27,986 nt of DNA from Rubrobacter sp. (GCA_016781705.1 JADDPV010000243.1:1-27986), one strand, 5' to 3'; shown: positions 7,734 to 15,115, counted from the stretch's first letter. Program-made: numbers and translations. The notes: generated by a model not told the origin, from the sequence alone.

Positions 7734-8851
7734 GCGAAGCGCCCAACGGCGGATCGCACGGGAGACCGGATCTCGGAAAGGGCGGACGAACCTCCGGCGG
7801 CTCTTACCTGCTCGAGACCAAGAACCTCAAGATGCACTTCCCCATAAAGGCCGGCGTCCTGAAGCGCACGGTCGGCCACGTGAAGGCCGTGGACGGCGTG
7901 AACCTCCAGGTGCGCGAGGGCGAAACTCTGGGGCTGGTCGGGGAGTCCGGGTGCGGCAAAAGCACGCTGGCGCGGTGCGTCTTGCGGCTCCTGCAGCCGA
8001 CGGAGGGCGAGGTCCTCTTCGGCGGCGAGGACATCCTGAAGTACGACCGCAAACGGATGCTGCGCGTGAGGCGGGACATGCAGATCATCTTCCAGGATCC
8101 CTACGCCTCGCTCAACCCGCGCATGACCGTCGGGAACATCATCGCCGAGCCTTTGCGGACACACAAAGTCGAGGGTGACAGGAAGCGTCGGGTGCAGGAG
8201 TTGCTGGAGATCGTGGGCCTCAACCCCGAGCACTACAACCGCTACCCGCACGAGTTCTCCGGCGGCCAGCGCCAGAGGATAGGCGTCGCCAGGGCCGTCG
8301 CGCTCAGGCCCAGGCTTATCATCTGCGACGAGCCGGTGAGCGCCCTGGACGTCTCGATTCAGGCCCAGGTGGTGAACCTCTTGCAGGATCTCCAGAAGGA
8401 GTTCGGGCTGACTTACGTCTTCATCGCGCATGACCTCTCGGTGGTCAAGCACATCTGCGACCGGGTGGCGGTGATGTACCTTGGCAAGATCGCCGAGCTG
8501 GCCGACAGGCGTGGCCTGTACGGGGAGCCGCGCCACCCCTACACGAACGCGCTGCTCTCGGCTATCCCCATCCCCGACCCGGAGCGCGAACGCGAACGGC
8601 GCCGGATAGTCCTGGTGGGCGACGTCCCCTCGCCGGCGAATCCGCCCCCGGGCTGCAACTTCCACACCCGCTGTCCGAGAGCCCAGGGCTACTGCAAGGA
8701 GCACGTCCCTGACCTGATGCGCCAGGAAGACGGTCCCCAGAACGGCGCCAACGGCGCGGATGACCACCGGGCTTCGTGCTTCTTCCCGGTGTTGGAGGGG
8801 CAGAAGATCGAAAAACCCTCCGAGAGTACGCCGTACCGGGCCGTGGAGTAA
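7730..8851 (+). CDS. dppF: Peptide ABC transporter ATPase, DppF type
   Basis: A 373-residue ATPase that pairs with DppD to power the permease. Motifs in order are LKMHFPIKAGVLKRTVG (typical OppF/DppF N-terminus), Walker A GESGCGKS, Q-loop FQDPYASLNPRMTVG, signature FSGGQRQR, Walker B LIICDEP and H-loop FIAHDLSVV. The C-terminal extension has CNFHTRCPRA and a further Cys pair. ATG 7730 overlaps the dppD stop (ATGA) and has GGGGGTGAAG upstream, so the two ATPases are translationally coupled. Confidence 0.96.
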   Translation: MSEAPNGGSHGRPDLGKGGRTSGGSYLLETKNLKMHFPIKAGVLKRTVGHVKAVDGVNLQVREGETLGLVGESGCGKSTLARCVLRLLQPTEGEVLFGGEDILKYDRKRMLRVRRDMQIIFQDPYASLNPRMTVGNIIAEPLRTHKVEGDRKRRVQELLEIVGLNPEHYNRYPHEFSGGQRQRIGVARAVALRPRLIICDEPVSALDVSIQAQVVNLLQDLQKEFGLTYVFIAHDLSVVKHICDRVAVMYLGKIAELADRRGLYGEPRHPYTNALLSAIPIPDPERERERRRIVLVGDVPSPANPPPGCNFHTRCPRAQGYCKEHVPDLMRQEDGPQNGANGADDHRASCFFPVLEGQKIEKPSESTPYRAVE

Positions 8852-8865
8852 GGAGAGGTTCGCAG

Positions 8866-10497
8866 ATCACGCCAGACGTATCTTGCAAGAAGGGACCGCG
8901 CGACCGGCGGGAGGCGTCGGCCGCTCGTACCTGCTTACCCGCCCTCTTCCTCCTCTTTCTTCTCATGGTCCTCTTGATGGCTCCCCTCGCCGGGTGCGGC
9001 GGGCCGGAGACGGTGGGGGAGCCTCCGCGTGTAGTCGAGGGCGGGGAGGAGGAGCCAGACAGCCTGATTGGGCGGGGCGGAAGCGCCCAGGTCGCGCTGC
9101 CGGGAGTCCCTGCGCCCGCGTGCCAGAACCCCTACCTGCCAGAGTGCCGGGGCGCGGAGGCGCTCCTGGGCGTGTCGCTCGAGGCCCCGCTCGTCCTCGG
9201 GCCGGATCTCGATTACTATCCGCTCCTCGCCGAGGAGCTGCCCTCCTTCGAGGCCGGGACGCTCCGACTCGATCCGTTCACCGTCGAGTACCGGCTGCGC
9301 GAAGGCATCGCCTTCTCCGACGGGGAGCCCCTCACGAGCGCGGACGCGAAGTGGACCTATGAGGAGGCCGCGCGGCTGGCGCGCGACCTCGGCCCCGCGG
9401 CCCCTTACCCTGGCTTCGGCCGCGTCTCCCGCGTGGAGACCCCCGACGAGCGGACGATACGCCTGCGTTTCGACGAGCCATACGCCCCCTGGCGGGAGCT
9501 CCTCTCCGCCCCGATCCTCCCCCGCCACCGCTACGAGAGCGAAGACTTCGCCCGGATGACCCTGGACAGGGGCGCGACGGGGAGCGGGCCGTTCGTGCTC
9601 CTGGGGAGCGCGAGGGACGTCCTGGCGTTCTCAGCGAACCCGTCATACTGGGTGATCGAGGAACCCGCACCTCCCAGCCTGGAGGGCCTGGAGGTCCGGT
9701 TCGGAAGCGGCGGCGCTGGTGCGCTCGCGGCGGGGGAGGCGGACCTAGGCCTCCTGACACCCCGGACGGGGGAGACACTCCCCGGCGGGGACCTGCTCTC
9801 CGCGCTGGCCGCCCCAGCCAGGGTCGAGCGGCTGCTCTTCAACGCCCGCCGGGGCGCACTCGTGGAGCGCGGAGAACGCGAGGCCGTCGCGGGGGCCCTG
9901 GATCGGGACCGCCTCGCTGCCCTCGCCGGCTCTCCCGCGGTGGCCCAGAGCTTCGTCCCACCCGACCTCGTACCGGGCTACACCCCCGCCTGGGGGGAGG
10001 ATTATAGTCGCGGCGCGGTGGAGAACGGACGGGCTCCGGGGGGGGCGCTCGTGCTCGTATACCCGGAGACGCCCGGCGGCGACCCTGAGAGGGCCGGGCT
10101 CGCCCGCGCGCTCGTCTCGCAGATGCGCTCGGCGGGCATCGAGGCCGAGGCGCGCCCGGTCGGGCAGGCGGAGTTTTACGGCGAGACCCTGCCGCGCGGC
10201 GACTTCGATCTGGCGCTCTACGCGCCTGGCTGGCCTGAAGGCCTCGAAACGCTACTACCGAACGTCCCGCCCGAGTCGAGAGCGGCGTTAGAGAGCACCC
10301 TCGCCGCCGCGGACGACGCCGGGCGGGCCGAGGCGCTCGCCGCGGCGCAGGAGACCCTGGCTCGGGAGACGGCGCTCGTGCCCCTGTTCGTCTGGCCCGA
10401 CGCCTACGCCTGGTCCAGCACCCTCTCGGGCCCCCGACCGCTCACGCCCCAGAGCGCCCTTCTGTGGAACGTCCGGGAGTGGGGATTCTACGAATAG
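8866..10497 (+). CDS. Second peptide-binding lipoprotein of the dpp operon (start codon anomalous)
   Basis: A divergent family 5 solute-binding protein, paralogous to the first gene of the operon: both share FSDGEPLTSADA, ETPDERT.R and YAPWR. It has a Sec-type lipoprotein signal: basic KKGPRDRREASAAR, a Leu-rich core, then lipobox LAGC. No ATG, GTG or TTG lies where this must begin. ATC 8866 is in frame 7 nt after an excellent ribosome site (AGGAGAGG, 8851-8858) and gives a complete signal peptide. GTG 8776 lies inside dppF, and ATG 8965 would cut into the signal core. The protein is alanine/glycine-rich and less conserved than DppA. It may bind a different ligand for the same permease, which is an inference. 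Confidence 0.85.
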   Translation: MTPDVSCKKGPRDRREASAARTCLPALFLLFLLMVLLMAPLAGCGGPETVGEPPRVVEGGEEEPDSLIGRGGSAQVALPGVPAPACQNPYLPECRGAEALLGVSLEAPLVLGPDLDYYPLLAEELPSFEAGTLRLDPFTVEYRLREGIAFSDGEPLTSADAKWTYEEAARLARDLGPAAPYPGFGRVSRVETPDERTIRLRFDEPYAPWRELLSAPILPRHRYESEDFARMTLDRGATGSGPFVLLGSARDVLAFSANPSYWVIEEPAPPSLEGLEVRFGSGGAGALAAGEADLGLLTPRTGETLPGGDLLSALAAPARVERLLFNARRGALVERGEREAVAGALDRDRLAALAGSPAVAQSFVPPDLVPGYTPAWGEDYSRGAVENGRAPGGALVLVYPETPGGDPERAGLARALVSQMRSAGIEAEARPVGQAEFYGETLPRGDFDLALYAPGWPEGLETLLPNVPPESRAALESTLAAADDAGRAEALAAAQETLARETALVPLFVWPDAYAWSSTLSGPRPLTPQSALLWNVREWGFYE

Positions 10498-10663
10498 CCG
10501 GTCAGCCAGGCTACGGACGGCGAAAGGTTATCTCACCCGGCGGGACGGTTCGATGAGACGAGCGCTCCGGCCCGTCGTTCGCTGTGGGCCAAGCCGGACG
10601 AGCTGTGGCGGTGCCAGGGCTCCCAAAAAGCTGACCAGCTGAAGTGCTGACAGATTGACCGGC

Positions 10664-10669
10664 TATAAT
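10664..10669 (+). promoter_or_regulatory. TATAAT box for a leaderless S41 protease transcript
   Basis: A perfect TATAAT ends 7 bases before GTG 10676, which is where +1 is expected. No good -35 is visible 16-18 nt upstream. TGAC elements recur upstream (CTGACC 10631, CTGACA 10647, TTGACC 10655) and could be activator or repressor sites. Apart from these, I see nothing in the 178 nt between the two genes. Confidence 0.6.
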
Positions 10670-10675
10670 CCTTTC

Positions 10676-11923
10676 GTGTGGAAGGATACGACGGGCAAGT
10701 TGGACCGGCGGCGCGCCACTATTCTGCGTGGCCTGGTCCTGCTCGTCGTGGTGCTCTCGCTGATGCTGGGGTCTTACGCTTACGGGCGGTCGCAGAGCCC
10801 GGCCGGCATCTCCGAGGAGGACCGCGAGAGCTTGGCCCTGTACGCCGAGGCGCTCGAAGCGGTCAAGGATGACTACGTCGACCAGGGGGCGGTGGACCCC
10901 GAGAAGCAGACCTACGCCGCCATCGAAGGGATGCTCGAGTCTTTGGGGGACGAGGGGCACACGCGCTTCCTGGCCCCCGAGGAGGTCGAGAGGAACCAGG
11001 AGGGGCTCTCGGGCAAGTACGTCGGCGTCGGGGTCCGGCTCGAAGATAGGGACGAGCGGATCGTGGTGACGGCCCCCGTAGACGGGTCCCCGGCCGACGA
11101 GGCCGGGATACAGACCGGGGACGTCGTCGTCGCGGTGGACGGCGAGAACGTGGAGGGACAGGACGTCGCCCAGATCGCCGAAAAGGTCCGCGGGCCGGAG
11201 GGGAGCCGGGTCGCCCTTACCGTCCGGCGCGGCGAGGAGGAGCGCGAGTTCGATCTTCGTCGCGAGGAGTTGGAGCTCCAGGCCGCCTCCTGGGCGCTCG
11301 TCCCGGGCACCGATGTGGCGCACCTCAGGCTCTCTTCTTTCTCCACCGGCGCCGCCGACCAGCTAAAGGCGGCGATCGCGGAGGCCAGGGAGGCCGGGGC
11401 TACGGGATTCATCCTCGACCTTCGGGACAACCCCGGTGGACGGGTGGAAGAGGCGAAGGCCGTCGCCGAGATCTTCCTGGACCCCGAAGACGTCGTCTAC
11501 GTGCGCAAGGACGCCTCGGGTAGAGAGGAGGAGGTGCGCGCCTCCGACGAGGCCGAGGCCATCAGCTCGCCGGTCGCCACTCTCGTCAACGGCGGGACGG
11601 CCTCGAGCGCCGAGATCGTGGCCGGCGCTCTCAGGGACAACGAGCGGGCGAAGGTGGTCGGAGAGACGACCTTCGGCACCGGGACCGTGCTCGCAGAGCA
11701 ACCTTTGAGCGACGGCTCGGCCATCCTGCTCGGCATCGCCGAGTGGCTGACGCCCAACGGCGACTTCATCCGCGATACCGGGATAGAGCCGGACGTGGAG
11801 GCACGCCTCGAAAGGGGCCAGGAGCCCCTGGTGCCGGAAGCGATACAGGACCTCCCTCAAGGGGAGGCGCTCGACCGCGACGCCCAGCTTCGGCGCGCCT
11901 TCGAGGTCGTTCGGGAGCCTTAG
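10676..11923 (+). CDS. S41-family (C-terminal processing type) serine peptidase with PDZ domain
   Basis: This 415-residue protein has one N-terminal signal-anchor helix (about residues 17-36), a helical S41 N-domain, a PDZ domain (YVGVGVRLE through ADEAGIQTGDVV) and a tail-specific protease core. The likely nucleophile is Ser310 in NGGTASSAEI. The position of the usual catalytic Lys in FGKG is Thr335 here (TFGTGTV), followed by PLSDGSAILLGIAEWLTPNG. The protein is therefore either a variant subfamily with another base or an inactive member. It should face the outside of the cytoplasmic membrane. GTG 10676 is chosen because it coincides with the predicted +1; TTG 10655 lies upstream of that +1 and cannot be on this transcript. 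Confidence 0.9.
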   Translation: MWKDTTGKLDRRRATILRGLVLLVVVLSLMLGSYAYGRSQSPAGISEEDRESLALYAEALEAVKDDYVDQGAVDPEKQTYAAIEGMLESLGDEGHTRFLAPEEVERNQEGLSGKYVGVGVRLEDRDERIVVTAPVDGSPADEAGIQTGDVVVAVDGENVEGQDVAQIAEKVRGPEGSRVALTVRRGEEEREFDLRREELELQAASWALVPGTDVAHLRLSSFSTGAADQLKAAIAEAREAGATGFILDLRDNPGGRVEEAKAVAEIFLDPEDVVYVRKDASGREEEVRASDEAEAISSPVATLVNGGTASSAEIVAGALRDNERAKVVGETTFGTGTVLAEQPLSDGSAILLGIAEWLTPNGDFIRDTGIEPDVEARLERGQEPLVPEAIQDLPQGEALDRDAQLRRAFEVVREP

Positions 11924-11949
11924 TCTATAACGTTACGGAGAGGGAAGAG

Positions 11950-12417
11950 ATGGGCTGGAAAAAACGCGTCCTCTACGGGGCTTTGGGCGGTTTCGGCGGG
12001 ACGCTCGCCCTGAGCGGGATGCGCGAGGGGTTCGCCCGCGCGGGGCTCGTGCAGAAGACCGCGCCGGAGCAGGTCGTGGACCGGCTGGAGGAGTTGGGGC
12101 TGATGGAGGGCTGGTCCCCGGAGGTTCGGCGCGCTCTTACGGTGGCCGCGCACCTCGCCTACGGCGCCGGTACCGGGACGGTCTTCGGGCTTCTGCGCAG
12201 CAGGCGCGGCGGGGCCGCCGAGGAGGCCGCCGTAGGTGCCGCTTTGGGACTCCTGGCCTGGGGTGCCGGGTGGTCAAGTTGGCTCCCGCTCGCCGGCGTG
12301 CACGAGCCGCCGTGGGAACAGGAGACGCCGAGGGTGCTCCTACCGGTCTTGGACCACGCCTTCTTCGGCGCGGCGTGGGCCTTGATCTATCGCGCGCGCG
12401 GATCGGAGGAGGTTTAG
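11950..12417 (+). CDS. Small integral membrane protein, resembles YagU/DUF1440
   Basis: A 155-residue protein with about four hydrophobic segments: residues 8-24, 68-85, 96-120 and 135-150. GGFGGTLALSGMREGFARAG near the N-terminus and AHLAYGAGTGTVFG in the middle recall the YagU (DUF1440) membrane family, whose function is poorly known. ATG 11950 follows a purine-rich ribosome site (GGAGAGGGAAGAG) and lies 26 nt after the protease stop, so the two genes may be co-transcribed. A TATAAC at 11926-11931 could give a separate promoter but lacks a good -35. Confidence 0.7.
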   Translation: MGWKKRVLYGALGGFGGTLALSGMREGFARAGLVQKTAPEQVVDRLEELGLMEGWSPEVRRALTVAAHLAYGAGTGTVFGLLRSRRGGAAEEAAVGAALGLLAWGAGWSSWLPLAGVHEPPWEQETPRVLLPVLDHAFFGAAWALIYRARGSEEV

Positions 12418-12504
12418 CCGCGTCCCACCGCCGGGTACGCCTGGGCCTTAGCATAAGGCGATGCAAGCGAAAGAAAGAGAGTCCGTCCATACCCCAGCGC
12501 GTAC

Positions 12505-12980
12505 ATGAGAGTAAAAAGGCGCAGGCCCCGCTGCAAGACGTGTTCACATACTACTGGTCGAACCTGGAGCACTTTCCCTCGATCATGCGTAACGTCGAGG
12601 AGGTGCGCATCATTGATAGGGAGACCAGCCACTGGAAGGTCAAGAGTCCTTTGGGCACGAGCGCCGAGTTCGACGCCAGGATCACCGAGATGGACCCGAA
12701 CCGGGGCATTGGCTGGAACTCCGTGGACGGCAACGTGCAGACCTCCGGCGGGGTGCGCTTCGAGGAGACGGCGCCGGGCCGGACGCGCATAGACGTGAAG
12801 ATGAACTACTCCGACCCGCCCGGCGGCAAGGTCGGAGAGGTCGTGGCGGACGCCATCTCCAACCCCGAGCGTGAGATGCGCGAGGACCTGGAGAACTTCG
12901 CCAGGAAGGTCGAACGTGGCGAGATCGAGCTGAGGGTCCCGGCGAGCAGGCGCGGTAGCGGACCTGCCCCCGCGATATAA
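12505..12980 (+). CDS. SRPBCC (polyketide cyclase/START-like) protein with 5' frameshift
   Basis: The body reads AQAPLQDVFTYYWSNLEHFP at its start, then PSIMRNVEEVR, GWNSVDGNVQTSGGVRFEE and GRTRIDVKMNY. This is a helix-grip SRPBCC protein of about 155 residues that binds small hydrophobic ligands; the ligand is unknown. The body frame has no ATG, GTG or TTG between the preceding gene and residue Met at about 12585, which would remove the first strand. ATG 12505 gives MRVK but is one frame off. One extra A in the A5 run (12513-12517) would read MRVKKAQAPLQDVF, a natural family N-terminus. Either a base is missing here, a -1 slip occurs on the A run, or the gene is damaged. Confidence 0.75.
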
Positions 12981-12985
12981 GGTAA

Positions 12986-13020
12986 GATGGGGCTGTCGGG
13001 GAGAGCCCGATAGCCCCATC
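12986..13020 (+). terminator. Strong 15-bp hairpin between SRPBCC gene and small membrane gene
   Basis: GATGGGGCTGTCGGG (12986-13000) and CCCGATAGCCCCATC (13006-13020) pair over 15 bp with one G-U, around loop GAGAG. It starts 6 nt after the SRPBCC stop. No T-tract follows, so it may be an actinobacterial-type terminator, an mRNA stabiliser or an attenuator. It ends 7 nt before the ribosome site of the next gene. Confidence 0.6.
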
Positions 13021-13041
13021 GTGTAACGGGAGGTTTTCGCC

Positions 13042-13221
13042 GTGGGACTTGCGGTAGTAGCCCTGCTCATCCTGGTAGTCATCGCCATCATCGCGATACC
13101 GATCTTCGCTCGTCTTTTCGGCGAGGCGGCTAGTCGCAACCCGAACCGGGCCGAGAACGAAGAGGACCGGGAGCGCCAGGAGCGCGAGAGCGGCGAGCAA
13201 CGGCCCGGCTCCTCGTCCTGA
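13042..13221 (+). CDS. Small single-helix membrane protein
   Basis: A 59-residue product: one strongly hydrophobic helix (residues 2-24, LAVVALLILVVIAIIAIPIF), then a charged Arg/Glu/Asn-rich tail with a short possible coiled coil. GTG 13042 has an excellent CGGGAGG site (13027-13033) 8 nt upstream. I do not recognise a family. The stop overlaps the apparent CTG start of the next gene, and the 35-nt hairpin lies just upstream. It may be a membrane anchor or regulator, which I cannot determine. Confidence 0.7.
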   Translation: MGLAVVALLILVVIAIIAIPIFARLFGEAASRNPNRAENEEDRERQERESGEQRPGSSS

Positions 13222-13709
13222 ACGACCGGAGGGCGCCCCGCTACACGATTGAAGGGGGCGCTACGCTTCCAGAAGACGCGAAGCGGCTCGTCTTCACCAA
13301 TGGTTGCTTCGACCTGCTGCACCCTGGACACGTCGCCTACCTGGAGGCCGCCCGCGCCCTTGGCGACGCCCTCGTAGTCGGCCTCAACTCCGACGCCTCG
13401 GTCAGAAAACTCAAAGGTCCCGACCGCCCGATCGTCCCCGAGCGTGACCGCGCGGCCGTCCTCCGGGCCTTGCGGTCCGTGGACGCGGTGGTGATCTTCG
13501 ACGAGGACACGCCGGTGCGCCTCATGCGAGAGGTTGGCCCCGCCGTCTACGTCAAGGGCGGCGACTATCGCATCGAAGACCTCTCCGAAGCCGAAGTCGC
13601 CGCGGAGATAGGGGCGGAGGTGAAGATACTGCCGTTCGAGAAAGGGTACTCGACGAGTGCCTTGATCGAGAAGATCAAAGGCGTTACTCGGGCGGCTGGC
13701 TCGGGATAA
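13218..13709 (+). CDS. rfaE2: RfaE2-like heptose-phosphate adenylyltransferase (cytidylyltransferase-like)
   Basis: A nucleotidyltransferase of the HldE C-terminal (RfaE domain II) type. VFTNGCFDLLHPGH carries the HxGH active-site signature, followed by GLNSDASVRKLKG, RPIVPERDRAAVL, IFDEDTPVRL, VKGGDY and the C-terminal GYSTSALIEKI. These match the family along its whole length. Known members adenylylate D-beta-D-heptose-1-phosphate to give ADP-heptose. The frame has no ATG, GTG or TTG between its upstream stop (about 13129) and TTG 13470, which lies far inside the domain. CTG 13218 is in frame and overlaps the previous stop as CTGA, giving 163 residues. Alternatives are ATT 13248, or TTG 13249 if one G is missing from the G5 run 13254-13258. 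Confidence 0.88.
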   Translation: MNDRRAPRYTIEGGATLPEDAKRLVFTNGCFDLLHPGHVAYLEAARALGDALVVGLNSDASVRKLKGPDRPIVPERDRAAVLRALRSVDAVVIFDEDTPVRLMREVGPAVYVKGGDYRIEDLSEAEVAAEIGAEVKILPFEKGYSTSALIEKIKGVTRAAGSG

Positions 13710-13816
13710 AGCCTGGGGGTGTCCTCCCCGTGCTGCTCCGAGCCGAGTCGAAGAGGAAGGTACGGGGAACGAGCGAGGAAAGGGTACTAGCGGTCGCTAC
13801 CGGGCGCTCACCGTGA

Positions 13817-13969
13817 GCGTCGTCTTCGGCGGGGGGCTACGGCTGGCTCGGCGTCGCGCTGACATTCGGCCTGAGCCTGGCACTCGTGGCGCTCTGCCTG
13901 CTCGCGGCCTACCGGCTACCTCGTGACCCCCACACCCAAAACGAACAAGAGCCCGGCGGCGCGCGGTAG
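13817..13969 (+). pseudogene. Remnant of a small membrane protein
   Basis: This open frame has no start codon and follows a TGA at 13814. It encodes GYGWLGVALTFGLSLALVAL, a clear membrane helix, then a polar tail ending in TAG. The adjacent frame upstream reads RYRALTVSVVFGGG and would join it if the G6 run at 13831-13836 were one base shorter. I cannot name the family; the helix loosely recalls channel proteins. The rest of the 308 nt between the nucleotidyltransferase and sigA shows nothing else except the hairpin at 13985-14005. Confidence 0.3.
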
Positions 13970-13984
13970 CTCGAGAAGTGCGTT

Positions 13985-14005
13985 GCCGCTACGAAACGTG
14001 GCGGC
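13985..14005 (-). terminator. Hairpin downstream of sigA
   Basis: GCCGCTACG (13985-13993) and CGTGGCGGC (13997-14005) form a 9-bp stem with one G-U and an AAA loop on the plus strand (TTT on the minus strand). It lies 12 nt beyond the sigA stop. There is no T-tract. It probably terminates sigA. Confidence 0.5.
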
Positions 14006-14017
14006 TAGTGGTCGAGG

Positions 14018-15115
14018 CTAATCCAGCAGGTCGCGCAAAGAGGCGGCGTGGGGGCTGCTCTTTATCTTGGCGAGAGCCGTGAGCTGTATCTGGCGGATGC
14101 GCTCGCGCGTCACGTCAAAGCGTTCGCCGACCTCTTCGAGGGTCTTGGGCTGGCCGCCGGTGAGGCCGAAGCGGTACTCGAGGACCATGCGCTCGCGCTC
14201 GGGGAGGCTGTAGAGGGCCTCGTGCATCCGGCTCTTGAGGAGCGAGGTCTTGGCGAGGTCGTGGGGGGTCTCGGAGTCCTCATCGGCGATGAAGTCGCCA
14301 AGCTCGCTGGAGTGGTCCTCGCCGATCGGGGTTTCGAGGGAGATCGAGCGGCGAGAGACGCGCCTGATGCGCGCGATCTCATCGGCCTCGACCTCCATCA
14401 CCCGGCCCACCTCCTCGTCGGTGGGGTCGCGGTTGAGCTCGGCGGCCAAGGTGCGCTGCACCCGGTAGTATTTGTTGATCTTCTCGACCATGTGGACGGG
14501 GACGCGGATGGTGCGACCCTTGTCGGCGATGGCTCGGGTGACGGCTTGCCGGATCCACCACGTAGCGTAAGTAGAGAACTTGTAGCCCTTGCGGTAGTCG
14601 AACTTTTCGACCGCCCGCATCAGGCCGATGTTGCCTTCCTGGATCAGGTCCAACAGCGAGACGCCGCGGCTGGCGTACTTCTTGGCTATCGAGACGACGA
14701 GCCTCAAGTTCGCGCGTGTGAGGTGCGCCCTGGCCTTGCGGTCGTTGCGCTCGACGCGCTTGGCCAGGTAAACCTCCTGGGCCTTGGTCAGGAGGGGGGT
14801 CTTGCCGATCTCGTCGAGGTACATCTGCACGGCGTTGCCGGTGTAGCGCGCGCGCAGATCCCCTTCGAGGACCTCCTCGACGAGTTGGGCGTCCTTCTCT
14901 TCGTGGTGCAGGGTGTCGTTGAGGAACTCCTGGTCCACGACCTCGACGCCGTGCTCGCGCAGCAGGCCGTAGACCTGCTGTATCTCGTCGGTCGAGAGGT
15001 CGACCTCCTGGAGGAGGTCGAGGACTTCGCTGGACTCCAGGGTACCCGACTCCTGGCCGGCCTCGAAGAGTCCCTGGATCTCATCTATATCCCGAAGGTC
15101 GCGCTGGGGCTGCAA
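14018..15115 (-). CDS. sigA: Principal RNA polymerase sigma factor (RpoD/SigA)
   Basis: A 365-residue group 1 sigma factor. Region 1.1 is short and acidic (about residues 1-85). Region 1.2 is NAVQMYLDEIGKTPLLTKAQE. Region 2 contains ANLRLVVSIAKKYASRG, LDLIQEGNIGLMRAVEKFDY and KFSTYATWWIRQAVTRAI. Region 3 is VHMVEKINKY onward. Region 4 contains LEEVGERFDVTRERIRQIQ, the -35 reader. These are essentially complete and near consensus. The start is TTG at 15113-15115 with an AGAGGAG site just upstream; no other start lies upstream in frame. It is transcribed opposite to every neighbour. The -35/-10 boxes seen elsewhere in the window are the sites this factor should read. Confidence 0.97.
   Translation of the reverse strand: MQPQRDLRDIDEIQGLFEAGQESGTLESSEVLDLLQEVDLSTDEIQQVYGLLREHGVEVVDQEFLNDTLHHEEKDAQLVEEVLEGDLRARYTGNAVQMYLDEIGKTPLLTKAQEVYLAKRVERNDRKARAHLTRANLRLVVSIAKKYASRGVSLLDLIQEGNIGLMRAVEKFDYRKGYKFSTYATWWIRQAVTRAIADKGRTIRVPVHMVEKINKYYRVQRTLAAELNRDPTDEEVGRVMEVEADEIARIRRVSRRSISLETPIGEDHSSELGDFIADEDSETPHDLAKTSLLKSRMHEALYSLPERERMVLEYRFGLTGGQPKTLEEVGERFDVTRERIRQIQLTALAKIKSSPHAASLRDLLD

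Noticed and set aside
8776..8865. GTG 8776 as the start of the second binding lipoprotein
   Set aside because: It lies 76 nt inside dppF, has no ribosome site, and would place about 30 residues before a normal lipoprotein signal.
10655..10669. TTGACC at 10655-10660 as the -35 for TATAAT at 10664
   Set aside because: The spacing is only 3 nt; a -35 must be 15-19 nt away.
10655..10675. TTG 10655 as the start of the S41 peptidase
   Set aside because: It lies upstream of the predicted +1 and overlaps the -10 box.
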